A stretch of DNA of 64,000 bases from DHVE2 group archaeon (GTDB lineage: Archaea > Thermoplasmatota > Thermoplasmata > Thermoplasmatales > Aciduliprofundaceae). Shown here one piece after another: positions 39,392-49,268 of the stretch. The stretch spans positions 1 to 64,000 of the forward strand of contig JALWRZ010000003.1 of assembly GCA_026993785.1 (NCBI GenBank), given 5' to 3'. Every line of letters begins with the position of its first letter. The first letter of the stretch is position 1. The notes under the pieces were generated by a model that worked only from the letters and a program-made list of their open reading frames with translations, was not told where the DNA came from and did not search any database. The translations under genes were made by a program, and so were the position numbers.

Positions 39392-41245
39392 TTACTTTTT
39401 GAGAATCTCCCGGATGTTGAACTCTACACCTTCCTTGAGCCTCTTGTTGAAGAACTCTATGAAGAGCTTGTATCTTTTCATCCGATGTCTGGGCGTGCCA
39501 CGAACGCTATGTCCATGCTCGCCCTTCTTAAAGATGGCAATGTAGGCTTCCTTGCCCATGCTCTTGAGTACATGGTAGAACATGAGACTCTGGTCCAGGG
39601 GGCATCGATAATCCTCCAGACTATGTATAAGAAGCAGCGGGGTTTTCACCCTATCCGCGTAGTAAATGGGACTTAACCTCTTATAATTCCTGTTTTTGAA
39701 GGGATCTCTGCCAACCATTTCCCTGTCGTACCATAGTCCTATATCTGAGAAGGCATAGGAAGTAAACCAGTTGGATATGCCATTCTCACTTATCGCTGCC
39801 CTAAATTTATCCGTCTGGGTAATTGCCCAGTTGGTCATGAAACCGCCATAGCTTATACCCGTTATTCCTATTCTCTCAGGGTCCACGTTTTCGTGGTTTA
39901 TCATCCATTCCACACCCTTCATTATGTCCTGGAAATCCTCAAGTCCCAGTCTCTCCATCACTGCAAGCGCGAAATCTTCATCGTAGCCTGCACTGCCCCG
40001 GGGATTGACCATCATCACATAGAAGCCATGGTCTGCTAGCATCTGCGCCTCTATGTTGAAAATATGGCCGTACATACCCTTAGGTCCACCATGCACCTTC
40101 ACAACCATGGGTGCCTTCTTTCGCACTCTAGGCCTCACAAACCATCCATCTATCTTCTTTCCATCGAAGCTTTCATACTGGAAATGCTCGTAGTTACGAG
40201 GCTTAAGCTTCTTTATTATTTCGTCGTTGTAGGAAGTGTGCTTTCTTAACTTTCCATCATAGATGTACAGTTCCCCAGGGGTTGTCTCGTTCATCATCAG
40301 TAGCGCTATTTTGCCATCATCACTGACATCGAAATCGTAGACATAATTCCCCTCGGCGACTAATCTTTCTCTTTTTCCATCGCCGAACTTCTCAAGATAT
40401 AGGGTTCCGCTATCGGGGGTTAAGGCATAGACATTTCCCTTTCCATCTAACTTTCCAAGGTAATTGGTGAGTCCATATGAAGAGGTGATATCCTGAACCT
40501 TCTTTCCGTCGAAGATATGCAGATATCTATGTTCTGATATATACTTCATCTTTTTCTTTCCATGGAGCAGCAGGAGTTTTCCATTGGAATGCGCCGCATA
40601 AAAGGATACTTTCTTGAAGAGAGTTCTTTTTCTCCCACCCTTCCACGAGATTATGTCGAAGAAAAGAAACGGGTTCTCCACATAGTTCTTGGAGTAAACA
40701 ATCGCGTTACCATGCCACAGCGCACCTTCAATCCTTTCATCTTCAAAGCTGTCCAGGGAGGTCTCTCCCTCTGTGTCATAGATTTCAATTACATTTTTCT
40801 CCATATCTCGAAAGCCTTTGCCGTTGAACCACGCTGGAATACTGTCATCGAATATGAGATCCTCATCCTCCAGCTTTTTGGAATAGAGAATAAGGATTCT
40901 CCGGGAATCAGGGTTCCAGTCTACCCCTACTATATTCTTTGCCTCAATCAATCTCTTGGATGTCATATTCTCCAGTTCCAGAAGATATAAATCGCTTTTC
41001 TTTTTCTCCTCGTCTCTCTTTAGATAGAGCATCTTCTTGCCATCGGGGGAGAATTTGGGCATTACACCATCTTCCACGTACCTCCTCATTCCACTTTTCA
41101 GATCCTCTATAACAATGGTATTCTCGTATTTGTTATCCTTTATGTTGGCTTTTTTCAACACATAGGCAACGAGCTCACCGTTCCTGCTTATGGCAACGTT
41201 CTCAAGATAAGTAAACTTGGCGAATGTATCCTCCTTCCACCTCAT
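39392..41245 (-). CDS. S9 family prolyl oligopeptidase/acylaminoacyl-peptidase
   Basis: Beta-propeller plus VKVHGGPKGMYGHIF, GITGISYGGFMTNWAITQ, LLIHSLEDYRCPLDQS, KGEHGHSVRG. Confidence 0.95.
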   Translation of the reverse strand: MRWKEDTFAKFTYLENVAISRNGELVAYVLKKANIKDNKYENTIVIEDLKSGMRRYVEDGVMPKFSPDGKKMLYLKRDEEKKKSDLYLLELENMTSKRLIEAKNIVGVDWNPDSRRILILYSKKLEDEDLIFDDSIPAWFNGKGFRDMEKNVIEIYDTEGETSLDSFEDERIEGALWHGNAIVYSKNYVENPFLFFDIISWKGGRKRTLFKKVSFYAAHSNGKLLLLHGKKKMKYISEHRYLHIFDGKKVQDITSSYGLTNYLGKLDGKGNVYALTPDSGTLYLEKFGDGKRERLVAEGNYVYDFDVSDDGKIALLMMNETTPGELYIYDGKLRKHTSYNDEIIKKLKPRNYEHFQYESFDGKKIDGWFVRPRVRKKAPMVVKVHGGPKGMYGHIFNIEAQMLADHGFYVMMVNPRGSAGYDEDFALAVMERLGLEDFQDIMKGVEWMINHENVDPERIGITGISYGGFMTNWAITQTDKFRAAISENGISNWFTSYAFSDIGLWYDREMVGRDPFKNRNYKRLSPIYYADRVKTPLLLIHSLEDYRCPLDQSLMFYHVLKSMGKEAYIAIFKKGEHGHSVRGTPRHRMKRYKLFIEFFNKRLKEGVEFNIREILKK

Positions 41246-41286
41246 AGAACCACCATGGAACTATTACACGCATCTATAATAAATTT

Positions 41287-41749
41287 TTATAGGTTATGGA
41301 GGTATACATCCGCCTCCTTCTTAACAGCTGCATAGGAATAGGTGATTTCTATAACTGCGTACACCGAACCTATGAAGAGAGTTATGAGAGCAAATATAAA
41401 TGTGGATAGAGCAAAATACTGAAAGGGTTCCCATACCGCTGAGAGAAAGATGAAAAGAGAAGATACCGCGGTGAACATCACCGTAAGATGATAATGAACA
41501 AGTGAGTTCTTGCACATCTTTCCCCGCGAGAGAAGTATCTTTTTCTGCTGCAAGATAACCTTCATCCTTTCCGACGATATTTCACTGCTTCTTGCCTCCC
41601 GCGAAAATTCGCGTAACCTGTCTATAATTCTTCCCAGCCTTGTACCTAGGCCTAAGATTAGCAACCCTGTAGCGGATATAAGAAGGAGTGGTGCGAGCGT
41701 TGTAGTGATTATGGGGAGTAGATCCATGGGAAATTTATGTGCTTTCATC
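41287..41749 (-). CDS. DUF2721 family membrane protein
   Basis: LAPLLLISATGLLILGLGTRLGRIIDRLRE; ATG 41749 preferred over 41796. Confidence 0.8.
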
Positions 41750-42454
41750 CATATAATTTTTTCCTTGGAGCGCATATTGAATTCTACGCAGTACACCCAT
41801 CATACTGTGATACTCCCACTTGGTGAGCATGGCCCGCCCCATAATGCGGCGAAACATCACCTCGGTGTTTTTTCTTTTATGCTCCGGAAAGTTAATCATA
41901 CTCAATATTTCAGAGAATCTCTTATTAAGGAGATCAAGTTCAAAACCTTCAGCCACAGGTCTCTCCACCCTATCTATGGAGGAGATGTAGAGTTCATAAA
42001 AAATCACTGCGGCGGCGTGGGTCACATTCATTATAGGATAACGCTCGCTTGTGGGTATTCTAACGAGAAGGTCGCATCTTTCTATCTCTTCGTTGAAAAG
42101 TCCATAATTTTCGCGTCCGAAGATTATCCCAACTTTCCCGCCCAGAGAGGAGATCTTGGAAGCAAATTCTCTCGGAGTTATGGATATCCTTTTGAATTTC
42201 TTTGGAGAAGAGGTATCCACACCGCTGGTTGCCACTGCATAATCCAGAAACTCCCGCAGCTCATTGAAATCACGCATTATTTTAGCGTTCCTCACAATAT
42301 ATCCTGCATGCTTTGCAAATCTGAAAACATCCTCATCTAAAGGCGGAGGATTCACCAAGATAAGATTTTCAAGGTCGAAATTGGCCATGGTCCTGGCCAT
42401 AAATCCTATATTTCCAGTAAATTGGGGTTCAACGAAGGCCACATAGAGTTCCAT
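41735..42454 (-). CDS. trmJ: tRNA/rRNA 2'-O-methyltransferase (SpoU family, TrmJ-like)
   Basis: VAFVEPQFTGNIGFMARTMANFDLENLILVNPP, IIFGRENYGLFNEEIERCDLLVRIPTSERYPIMNVTHA. Confidence 0.92.
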   Translation of the reverse strand: MELYVAFVEPQFTGNIGFMARTMANFDLENLILVNPPPLDEDVFRFAKHAGYIVRNAKIMRDFNELREFLDYAVATSGVDTSSPKKFKRISITPREFASKISSLGGKVGIIFGRENYGLFNEEIERCDLLVRIPTSERYPIMNVTHAAAVIFYELYISSIDRVERPVAEGFELDLLNKRFSEILSMINFPEHKRKNTEVMFRRIMGRAMLTKWEYHSMMGVLRRIQYALQGKNYMDEST

Positions 42455-42488
42455 AGATCCCCATGGCCATCACTCTATATTTTTTATT

Positions 42489-43691
42489 CTATCGCCTGGC
42501 CACTATCTTAATGACATCTCCGTCTCTGAGAACATAATCATGGCCGAGAATTTTCTTGCTCCGCCCATCAATGGCCCTTATGAAGTTCTCCCCAAGCTCG
42601 GTATGAACCTTGTAGGCAAGGTCAATAGCGGTGCTGCCTTCACGGAAAAGGTAAACATCCGGAAGCACATTGCCATCCTTATCCGTCCATTTGTGCTCAT
42701 CTTCCACAGGATAAACTGCAATCATGCGAAGAACATTGAATACTGTGTGCTCTATTACCTTCTGAACCCCCGTACCTCCATATTTCTTCATGAACTCCCT
42801 GATCTTCTCCAGGGCATCCAGCTGCCTGCGATTAAGCTTGTTCTCCTGAAGAATTTCAAAATCTTCATCGCCTGGATAATAGCTTATCAGCCCAGCTTTG
42901 GCTGCCTTCTTAAGCGCCAGTTCATAATCCGCGGATACGGGAATTGCATGGTATCCCCTATCTGCGCATTTCCTTATGAATTCCTTAAGATAATCTTCAT
43001 CGGCAGCATCAGCCTTGTTAGCTGCTATCACAAGGGGTTTTGCGATCCTTCTTATTTCGAAGGCAAGCTTGAGAATATCCTGCTCGTTCCACTGTGTAGG
43101 CTTCTTTTTGAGCTCAATATTTTGCAGGGCTGCGTGAATCTCCTTCTCTCCAATATTCAATCCTGAGAGACGCTCTGCCAGAGCGATCTCGATTTTTACC
43201 TTCTCCGCCTCCAGTCTTCGGGCTATGCGAATCCAACCCCGCCCTATTATGTCTGCAATCCAGAAAGCTATTTCCTTTTCCAGAAAATTCACATCTTCCC
43301 AAGGGTCTCTGGTTTTTGGTGCCACAAAATTTCCCTCAGCATCTGTAGCTCCTGTGGAATCCACGATATGAATAAGAGCATCGGCATGCCTCAAATCATC
43401 CAGAAATTTGTTTCCAAGACCGCGGCCGGCGTGGGCTTCCGGGACAAGCCCTGCAACATCAATAAGCTCCACCGGTATGTATCTCGTGCCGTTGATGCAC
43501 AGTGATTTCTTGGGATTGCAGGGTGTTCCCAGCTCCACATGAGGACAGGTTTTTCTCACATACCCCACACCCTTGTTGGCATCTATGGTTGTGAAGGGAT
43601 AATTTGCAATCTCAACGGTATGCATGGTGGCAGCTGCAAAGAAGGTGCTCTTTCCTACATTGGGTTTGCCTACAAGCCCTATCTCTACCAT
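42489..43691 (-). CDS. ychF: YchF/OLA1-like GTPase with TGS domain
   Basis: GLVGKPNVGKSTFFAAAT, DVAGLVPEAHAGRGLGNKFLDDLRHADALIHIVD, C-terminal TGS. Confidence 0.95.
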   Translation of the reverse strand: MVEIGLVGKPNVGKSTFFAAATMHTVEIANYPFTTIDANKGVGYVRKTCPHVELGTPCNPKKSLCINGTRYIPVELIDVAGLVPEAHAGRGLGNKFLDDLRHADALIHIVDSTGATDAEGNFVAPKTRDPWEDVNFLEKEIAFWIADIIGRGWIRIARRLEAEKVKIEIALAERLSGLNIGEKEIHAALQNIELKKKPTQWNEQDILKLAFEIRRIAKPLVIAANKADAADEDYLKEFIRKCADRGYHAIPVSADYELALKKAAKAGLISYYPGDEDFEILQENKLNRRQLDALEKIREFMKKYGGTGVQKVIEHTVFNVLRMIAVYPVEDEHKWTDKDGNVLPDVYLFREGSTAIDLAYKVHTELGENFIRAIDGRSKKILGHDYVLRDGDVIKIVARR

Positions 43692-44110
43692 GTTACCAGA
43701 ACCTTCTTCAGGTTCTTCTTACCATTACAATTTACATCTTCCAGAACCTTTACTATTTTCACCTTGAAACCTTCTCTCAGACCTATGGGATGACAGAGCT
43801 GATAATACTCGCATGATGTGTCCTTGCAGTTGATGGGTTTGTAGGCTATTGTCTCTCCCTCCACCACATTTTTTCCGCTGATAACTATTGGCACAGGGAT
43901 CTCTTCTACCTCGACGGTTACTACCTTGCCACCCTCATGTACCTTGCACTCGTGCTCCTTATCCCTCACCTTGGTGATGCGATACCATTTTCCCTCATCC
44001 AGATTGAAACACACATTCTTCAATTTGCAGCTCCTGCACTCCAGCAGAGGACCCCGGTACTGAAACTCAAGACCCTCTTGGGCCAGAGATTTACCTATCA
44101 GGGTAATCAT
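43685..44110 (-). CDS. UPF0179 family protein
   Basis: Cys-containing 141 aa archaeal protein, FQYRGPLLECRSCKLKNVCFNL, CKDTSCEYYQLCHPIGL. Confidence 0.9.
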   Translation of the reverse strand: MITLIGKSLAQEGLEFQYRGPLLECRSCKLKNVCFNLDEGKWYRITKVRDKEHECKVHEGGKVVTVEVEEIPVPIVISGKNVVEGETIAYKPINCKDTSCEYYQLCHPIGLREGFKVKIVKVLEDVNCNGKKNLKKVLVTW

Positions 44111-44114
44111 CCTA

Positions 44115-45176
44115 TCACCTCCCTATCACACCAGTTATTCTGGCAAGATTTTCTGCCGCCTCCCTCGTAAGGCCCCTCACCCCTAAAATGGTGTATCTGT
44201 CTCTAATTCTGTGGGCCATGGTGAGGGCCTGTATAATCTCTTCGTCTTCCACTCCCAGCTCTCTAGCTGTCGTGGGAGCACCTATCTTTTTAAGCGTATC
44301 CCTTATCATTTTCCAGTCCCCACCATGGAGATACATCATCATTATGGTGCCCACCCCGACCATCTCTCCATGCAAAGCTTTTCCCGGGCTAATTCTTTCA
44401 AGCGCATGGGCAAAAAGATGTTCCGAGCCACTTGCAGGCCTTGAAGAATTGGCTATGCTCATGGCCATCCCTGACACGATGATAGCTTTTACCACAATCC
44501 AGGCAGATTCTTCCAGATTCGGCTTTATTAGATCTGCATTCTCTATTATCGCCTCTGCCGAGTATTTCGCAATCCCATAAGCCGTGCTGCTGAAACTTTC
44601 GTTTCTAAGTTTGTGGGCCAGTTCCCAATCTCGAATAGCTGTGATATTCGCAATTACATCCGCTGCACCCGCGGCAAGATATCTGTATGGGGCTTGCACG
44701 ATTATCCCCGTGTCTGCTACAACTGCCATGGGTTCTTGGGCTAACATGGATACAGAGCTCCCATTCTCCCGGATAGATGCCCGAGGACTGGCTATGCCGT
44801 CATGGGCTGCATTGGTGGGCACGCTTATAAATGGGATACCCAAATCGTAGGATGCTTTTTTCGCAATATCTATCTTGCTTCCTCCCCCTACACCCAGAAG
44901 AAAATCGCAATCCTCTGCTTTTTCTTTTACAAGCTCCACATTCCTCATATTCGCTTCTCCAGTTTTGATAACATCCACCGTGAATCCGCTTTCCTCCAGA
45001 ATGCCTTCTACGCTCTTTCCTGCAATCTCATAGGTCTTCTCACCTGTTACTATCAGGGCATGCTCACCAAACCCAAATCTATGGCACATATCCCCAATAT
45101 TTTTTAGAACGTCATGCCCCGCGTAAATCTCCCTGGGCAACTGCATCCATTTTGATTTTTCAAAGCTCATTTTCAC
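44115..45176 (-). CDS. egsA: sn-glycerol-1-phosphate dehydrogenase
   Basis: LLGVGGGSKIDIAKKASYDLGIPFISVPTNAAHDGIASPRASI; SGSEHLFAHALE. Confidence 0.96.
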   Translation of the reverse strand: MKMSFEKSKWMQLPREIYAGHDVLKNIGDMCHRFGFGEHALIVTGEKTYEIAGKSVEGILEESGFTVDVIKTGEANMRNVELVKEKAEDCDFLLGVGGGSKIDIAKKASYDLGIPFISVPTNAAHDGIASPRASIRENGSSVSMLAQEPMAVVADTGIIVQAPYRYLAAGAADVIANITAIRDWELAHKLRNESFSSTAYGIAKYSAEAIIENADLIKPNLEESAWIVVKAIIVSGMAMSIANSSRPASGSEHLFAHALERISPGKALHGEMVGVGTIMMMYLHGGDWKMIRDTLKKIGAPTTARELGVEDEEIIQALTMAHRIRDRYTILGVRGLTREAAENLARITGVIGR

Positions 45177-45210
45177 ATCCCTAACCCTTTTTTATTTATT
45201 AAAATTGCGT

Positions 45211-46746
45211 CTACGATTCCAGTAATCTTTTAAGAAGCGCCGCGAGGGTCTTGTTTTTCATTCTTTTCACATTTCCAATTCTTGCCCCTTTCTCTTTCGC
45301 AATGTGCTTTATCGCAAGAATTAGCGATTCCCTGAGTTCTGTATTTTCCTCCTCAAGCCTTTGAATATCTTCCTTGGAGATGCTCAATGCTCTTTTCAGA
45401 GCCCCCGCTAGCTCATTCTTCTCCACAAGTTCACCAAGTTCCTTATCTCCCTTTTCCTTCGCAAACTCCCGGAGCAGCTCTCTCATTTCTTTTAAAGCAG
45501 AATCCATCTTCTCTCTATCCCTATCTGTCCAGGAAATACGCTTTAAAAGCTCTCTTGCCTCAAGATTTCCAGGTTCAAGTTTGAGCGCCTCCTGAAGGGC
45601 ATCCTCTGCATCCTTTCTTCTCCCTCTTTTCAGATAAATCTGTGCAAGGAGAACCCATCCCCTCGCATCCGATTTTCTCTTAAGATATTCCATAACTTCG
45701 TTCTGTGCCTTTTCGTATTTTCTCCTATCGAAGTAAAGATACGCTTTGTTAAGATAGGCATCTGCAAAATCGGGATTAAATTTAAGAGCCGTGTTGTAGC
45801 TTTGCAGGGCCTCATCATACTTGCCCAAGTACTTCAATGCAATTCCCCTGTTGTTCCAAATTTCCGGTAGGTCCTCCCTTATTTTGAGGGCATTTTCATA
45901 GCAAAGGAGAGCCTCCTGATATTTATCTTGCTGAAGCATTATATTACCGCGATTTATCCAGCAAGCCACATTTCTACTGTTGAATCTGACGCATTGCTGA
46001 TACGCCTTCTCTGCCTCATCGTAATCTCCAATCTCCTCCAGTATTTCGCCCAGTAGAAGCCAGGCAGAGTCGTCTTCCACATTTTCCTCTAGCACTGAAG
46101 TGAGCAGAGGGATGGCCTCTTCTCCTCTTCCCATTTTGAAAAGAATCTCCGCCTTGAGTTTTTTGGCTCGCGAGGTTTCCTTTATTCTGAGCGCCCTATT
46201 TACATATTCCAATGCTCTCTCGTAATTCTTGCTTCTCAAAAACTCCTCTGCCCACTGAAGCATAGAGTCCAGCTCTCCAGCACTCGGTAGATATCTGCCT
46301 TCCCGCGCCTCTTCACCCCTCTTCTCCTGTAGCAAATCCTCTTTAAGTCCAAAATTGGTGAGTAACCTATCAAAATCGCGCCACTCCATAAGCGTGACAT
46401 TATCGCTTTCTAGACTTTTTGCATCATCCTCAAACTCTCCCGTGGTGATAATCATCCATCGCAGCTCCACGGTTTCCTCGGAGAAAATCATATCCAATAG
46501 CTCTTCCTTACTAACCTTTTCTTTTCTCAAAAAAACAATTACATAGTGAAGGGCATTTCCAGGAATGTGCATATATGCATCCAGAACCACCACATCTTCC
46601 CGATACACACTTTTCCTTATTTTAAATCCCATAAGGGATGCAAGGCGGTTGCAGAGACGGGCAAAGCTCTCAAGATCCATCTCCAATATCTTTTTTCTAA
46701 GCTCCCCGCTTGAGGCTTCCCTGCCCTTCAATCCCTTAACTTCCAC
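45211..46746 (-). CDS. TPR-repeat protein with N-terminal restriction-endonuclease-like (Mrr-like) domain
   Basis: TPR array (AWLLLGEILEEIGDYDEAEKAYQQCVRFNSRN ...); N-terminus FARLCNRLASLMGFKIRKSV...RWMIITTGEFEDDAKSL...LMEWRDFDRLL. Confidence 0.8.
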   Translation of the reverse strand: MEVKGLKGREASSGELRKKILEMDLESFARLCNRLASLMGFKIRKSVYREDVVVLDAYMHIPGNALHYVIVFLRKEKVSKEELLDMIFSEETVELRWMIITTGEFEDDAKSLESDNVTLMEWRDFDRLLTNFGLKEDLLQEKRGEEAREGRYLPSAGELDSMLQWAEEFLRSKNYERALEYVNRALRIKETSRAKKLKAEILFKMGRGEEAIPLLTSVLEENVEDDSAWLLLGEILEEIGDYDEAEKAYQQCVRFNSRNVACWINRGNIMLQQDKYQEALLCYENALKIREDLPEIWNNRGIALKYLGKYDEALQSYNTALKFNPDFADAYLNKAYLYFDRRKYEKAQNEVMEYLKRKSDARGWVLLAQIYLKRGRRKDAEDALQEALKLEPGNLEARELLKRISWTDRDREKMDSALKEMRELLREFAKEKGDKELGELVEKNELAGALKRALSISKEDIQRLEEENTELRESLILAIKHIAKEKGARIGNVKRMKNKTLAALLKRLLES

Positions 46747-46790
46747 AATACACTAACTGCATAATGGAATAAAAGTTTTTCTTAGGCTAT

Positions 46791-47211
46791 GGGAACCTCC
46801 GGCGGGTTCCCATTCCCTCCTGCGACCAAACGATGCGATGAACCTCCGGCAGGTTCCCCACGAAGGGGCACCTACGCAGCGCCCTGCTAAAAAGCAGGGC
46901 TTGCTCGCAAACCCGCAGGATTTGCTCGTTTCCCCTTTCTAAACCCCTCCCTTTTATGGGGATTTAGAAAAGGGGCTATGCCCACCTTCTTGGGGCATCT
47001 ACGCAGCGCCCTGCTAAAAAGCAGGGCTTGCTCGCATCTCACGATGCTCATTTCCCCTCTACCCTCTCCCTTTTATTGGGGGTGTAGAGAGGGGGTGAAA
47101 CCCCCTTCGAGGTTTAGAAAGGGGGCTTCGCCCCCTTCGTGGGGGTGTAGAGAGGGGGCTGTTCCCTCCTTCGGGGGTTTAGAAAGGGGGCTTCGCCCCC
47201 TTCTTGCCACA
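46791..47211. repeat. GC-rich composite repeat array (copy R4) incl. a 38-bp exact direct repeat (46872-46909 and 46999-47036)
   Basis: ctacgcagcgccctgctaaaaagcagggcttgctcgca twice; modules tttagaaagggggcttcgcccccttcg twice. Confidence 0.9.
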
Positions 47212-47245
47212 AAATTTAAAAGCTAAATCAACATTTACCATCTCA

Positions 47246-47321
<76 letters not shown>

Positions 47322-47332
47322 TCTTGTTGTAT

Positions 47333-47698
47333 TTAAGAAGCCCCTACTTCACGGGTATATTTTTGGATGAGATCCAGAAGCTCCCGGTATTTAAACGGCT
47401 TCTTGAGAACTTCCAACGCACCTGCCTGAAGCATTGCATCCACAAATCTGTCATGGTACGCAGTGGCACCTATAATCTTCGCATCTTTATCATATTCCTT
47501 TATTCTACGGGTAGCCTCCACTCCATCCATAAGGGGCATCTTGATGTCCATAATCACAATATCCGGTTTCTCTTTCTTGTAAAGCTCCACCCCCTCCGCC
47601 CCGTTTTTAGCGGTAATAACCTCATATCTCCTCAAGAAGATGGTGTATAGTTTAAGAAGCTCCTCATTATCATCCACTACAAGGATTTTTAGACCCAC
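47333..47698 (-). CDS. stand-alone CheY-like response regulator receiver
   Basis: KILVVDDNEELLKLYTIFLRR...PDIVIMDIKMPLMDGVEATRRIKE...KKPFKYRELL. Confidence 0.94.
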   Translation of the reverse strand: MGLKILVVDDNEELLKLYTIFLRRYEVITAKNGAEGVELYKKEKPDIVIMDIKMPLMDGVEATRRIKEYDKDAKIIGATAYHDRFVDAMLQAGALEVLKKPFKYRELLDLIQKYTREVGAS

Positions 47699-47735
47699 GA
47701 ATTAAAATAATATAAGCAATAATATTTAGATTTTT

Positions 47736-48056
47736 CTATAAGCCCTCCTCTGAAAGTGTGGTTTTTATATCTTCTCTCCAGCAAACAAGCACCAGGGCGG
47801 GTTTTCTTGCAATAGGCCTATGCATCTTTCCAGCGGGAATCACATGATAATCCATTTGTGAGAGATGCACTTTCTTATCCTCTTCTTCGATTTCTATCTC
47901 CCCCTCTAGAACAAGAACAAACTGCTCTCCGTTGTGCTTATGCATAGGATACTCCCCATAGTATCTGACCAGGCGAAGAACATTGCCATTTATGGCCGCA
48001 ACAATTTTCTGCATCCAGGGTCTATCCAGCTCCTTCCCAATATCAATAAGATTCAT
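47736..48056 (-). CDS. cupin-domain protein
   Basis: YPMHKHNGEQFVLVLEGEIEIEEEDKKVHLSQMDYHVIPAGKMHRPIA. Confidence 0.9.
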   Translation of the reverse strand: MNLIDIGKELDRPWMQKIVAAINGNVLRLVRYYGEYPMHKHNGEQFVLVLEGEIEIEEEDKKVHLSQMDYHVIPAGKMHRPIARKPALVLVCWREDIKTTLSEEGL

Positions 48057-48087
48057 GCTAAAAATTAAGGATTGCCACTATAAATAT

Positions 48088-48822
48088 CTATTCACCCCTC
48101 TCAATGAGCAGGGAGATGAAATGGGTGAGATGCTTGGCTAGTGCCGGATTATCCGTATAGCCACACGCATTAAGCTCGGGAGCTGCAAGAAGGGCCTTAC
48201 GATCATCGCAAACTATATCGGTGGCAATAAGCCCTGTTCTCCGGTAAACAATTACACCTTCAGGAGCTTTTTGGGTGGGGAGGGTGACAACCACGATTCT
48301 CACTCCCCTTTTCAGCGCGCGTTCTAAATTCTTTTTCAGGTTTCTTCTTATCTCTGAAATTTTAGGGGTGGAGATAATTATCTCCTTCTCTGCAGAGTCT
48401 ATCATCTCTGCAATCTTTCGCATAACCTTGTCCTTACCGTAGATGGTGTAAACGAGCTGGGGCTCACCCTTCTCTGCGAAGATTTCCTCCACAAACTCCA
48501 ATTTCTCAAAAAGCTCCTCTATCTCCCCCAAGATTCTCTCCTTAAGAATCTTCAGGTCCTCGGGCTTGTATATCTTGGGACGTCCTTTAGAGGAGATCAC
48601 GAATCCCTTTCTCTCAAGGCTATCCAGCACTTTATAGGCCGATGTTCTGGGTATTCGCGCATTATCCGCTATTACCTCCGCTGACCCTACACCCAAAAGG
48701 ATGAGTGCTAAAAATGCCTTGGTTTCGTAAAGAGATAACCCCAGTTTCTGCAAAGCATTGACGATGTTCTGATACTCCTCCATGGGATCTATTATCTCCA
48801 TGGGTTGGATATAGACAAACAT
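48088..48822 (-). CDS. TrmB-family transcriptional regulator
   Basis: LGLSLYETKAFLALILLGVGSAEVIADNARIPRTSAYKVLDSLERKGFV. Confidence 0.92.
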   Translation of the reverse strand: MFVYIQPMEIIDPMEEYQNIVNALQKLGLSLYETKAFLALILLGVGSAEVIADNARIPRTSAYKVLDSLERKGFVISSKGRPKIYKPEDLKILKERILGEIEELFEKLEFVEEIFAEKGEPQLVYTIYGKDKVMRKIAEMIDSAEKEIIISTPKISEIRRNLKKNLERALKRGVRIVVVTLPTQKAPEGVIVYRRTGLIATDIVCDDRKALLAAPELNACGYTDNPALAKHLTHFISLLIERGE

Positions 48823-48848
48823 ATATTTGGGTTCTTCTATTCCTGCCT

Positions 48849-49268
48849 ATGATTCAGAGTGTGCAGTTTCGATGCATTGCCCATGCCACCGAGGACCTGG
48901 ATAAGGTTAGAAAAGCCATGGAATTCGTCACAGGTCGCAGCGATTTTGAGGTTAAAAAGGAAAAGGGGTATTATGGCAACGAGATAATCATTCTTCATCT
49001 GGAGATAAGGAAGAAAAAGGAGATTGAAAATTTCTGGCGAAGAATGAAGGAGTATGGTATTGTAGACGAAATTCTTCCCATTCTCGAGGATATCGTGGAT
49101 TCCCATGGAACACTTTATCTTCGATTCGACAAGCAGGAAGCATATCTAGGAAAACTAGCACTGGCTACCCACGGAGATGTTATAGCCCTCAGAGCTAAGA
49201 TTAAGAGCTATCCCATGAAAAAGAGAATTGCCATGGAGAATTTCAAAAAATTTATTCAGAGGATTTGA
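48849..49268 (+). CDS. archaeal RNA-binding protein (COG1325-type, exosome-associated family)
   Basis: IQSVQFRCIAHATEDLDKVRKAMEFV...YGNEIIILHLEIRKKKEIENFWRRM...LYLRFDKQEAYLG. Confidence 0.8.
   Translation: MIQSVQFRCIAHATEDLDKVRKAMEFVTGRSDFEVKKEKGYYGNEIIILHLEIRKKKEIENFWRRMKEYGIVDEILPILEDIVDSHGTLYLRFDKQEAYLGKLALATHGDVIALRAKIKSYPMKKRIAMENFKKFIQRI

Noticed and set aside
41510-42340. 276-aa plus-strand ORF
   Set aside because: Antisense to the TrmJ-like gene and DUF2721 gene, which have real motifs
46791-47211. Possible CRISPR array
   Set aside because: Only two copies of the 38-bp unit, spacing 89 bp between copies, no regular spacers and no cas genes in the window
46978-47226. 82-aa ORF with repeated WGCREGAVPSFGGLERG peptides
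   Set aside because: Periodicity comes from the R4 DNA repeats; no SD or homology signal
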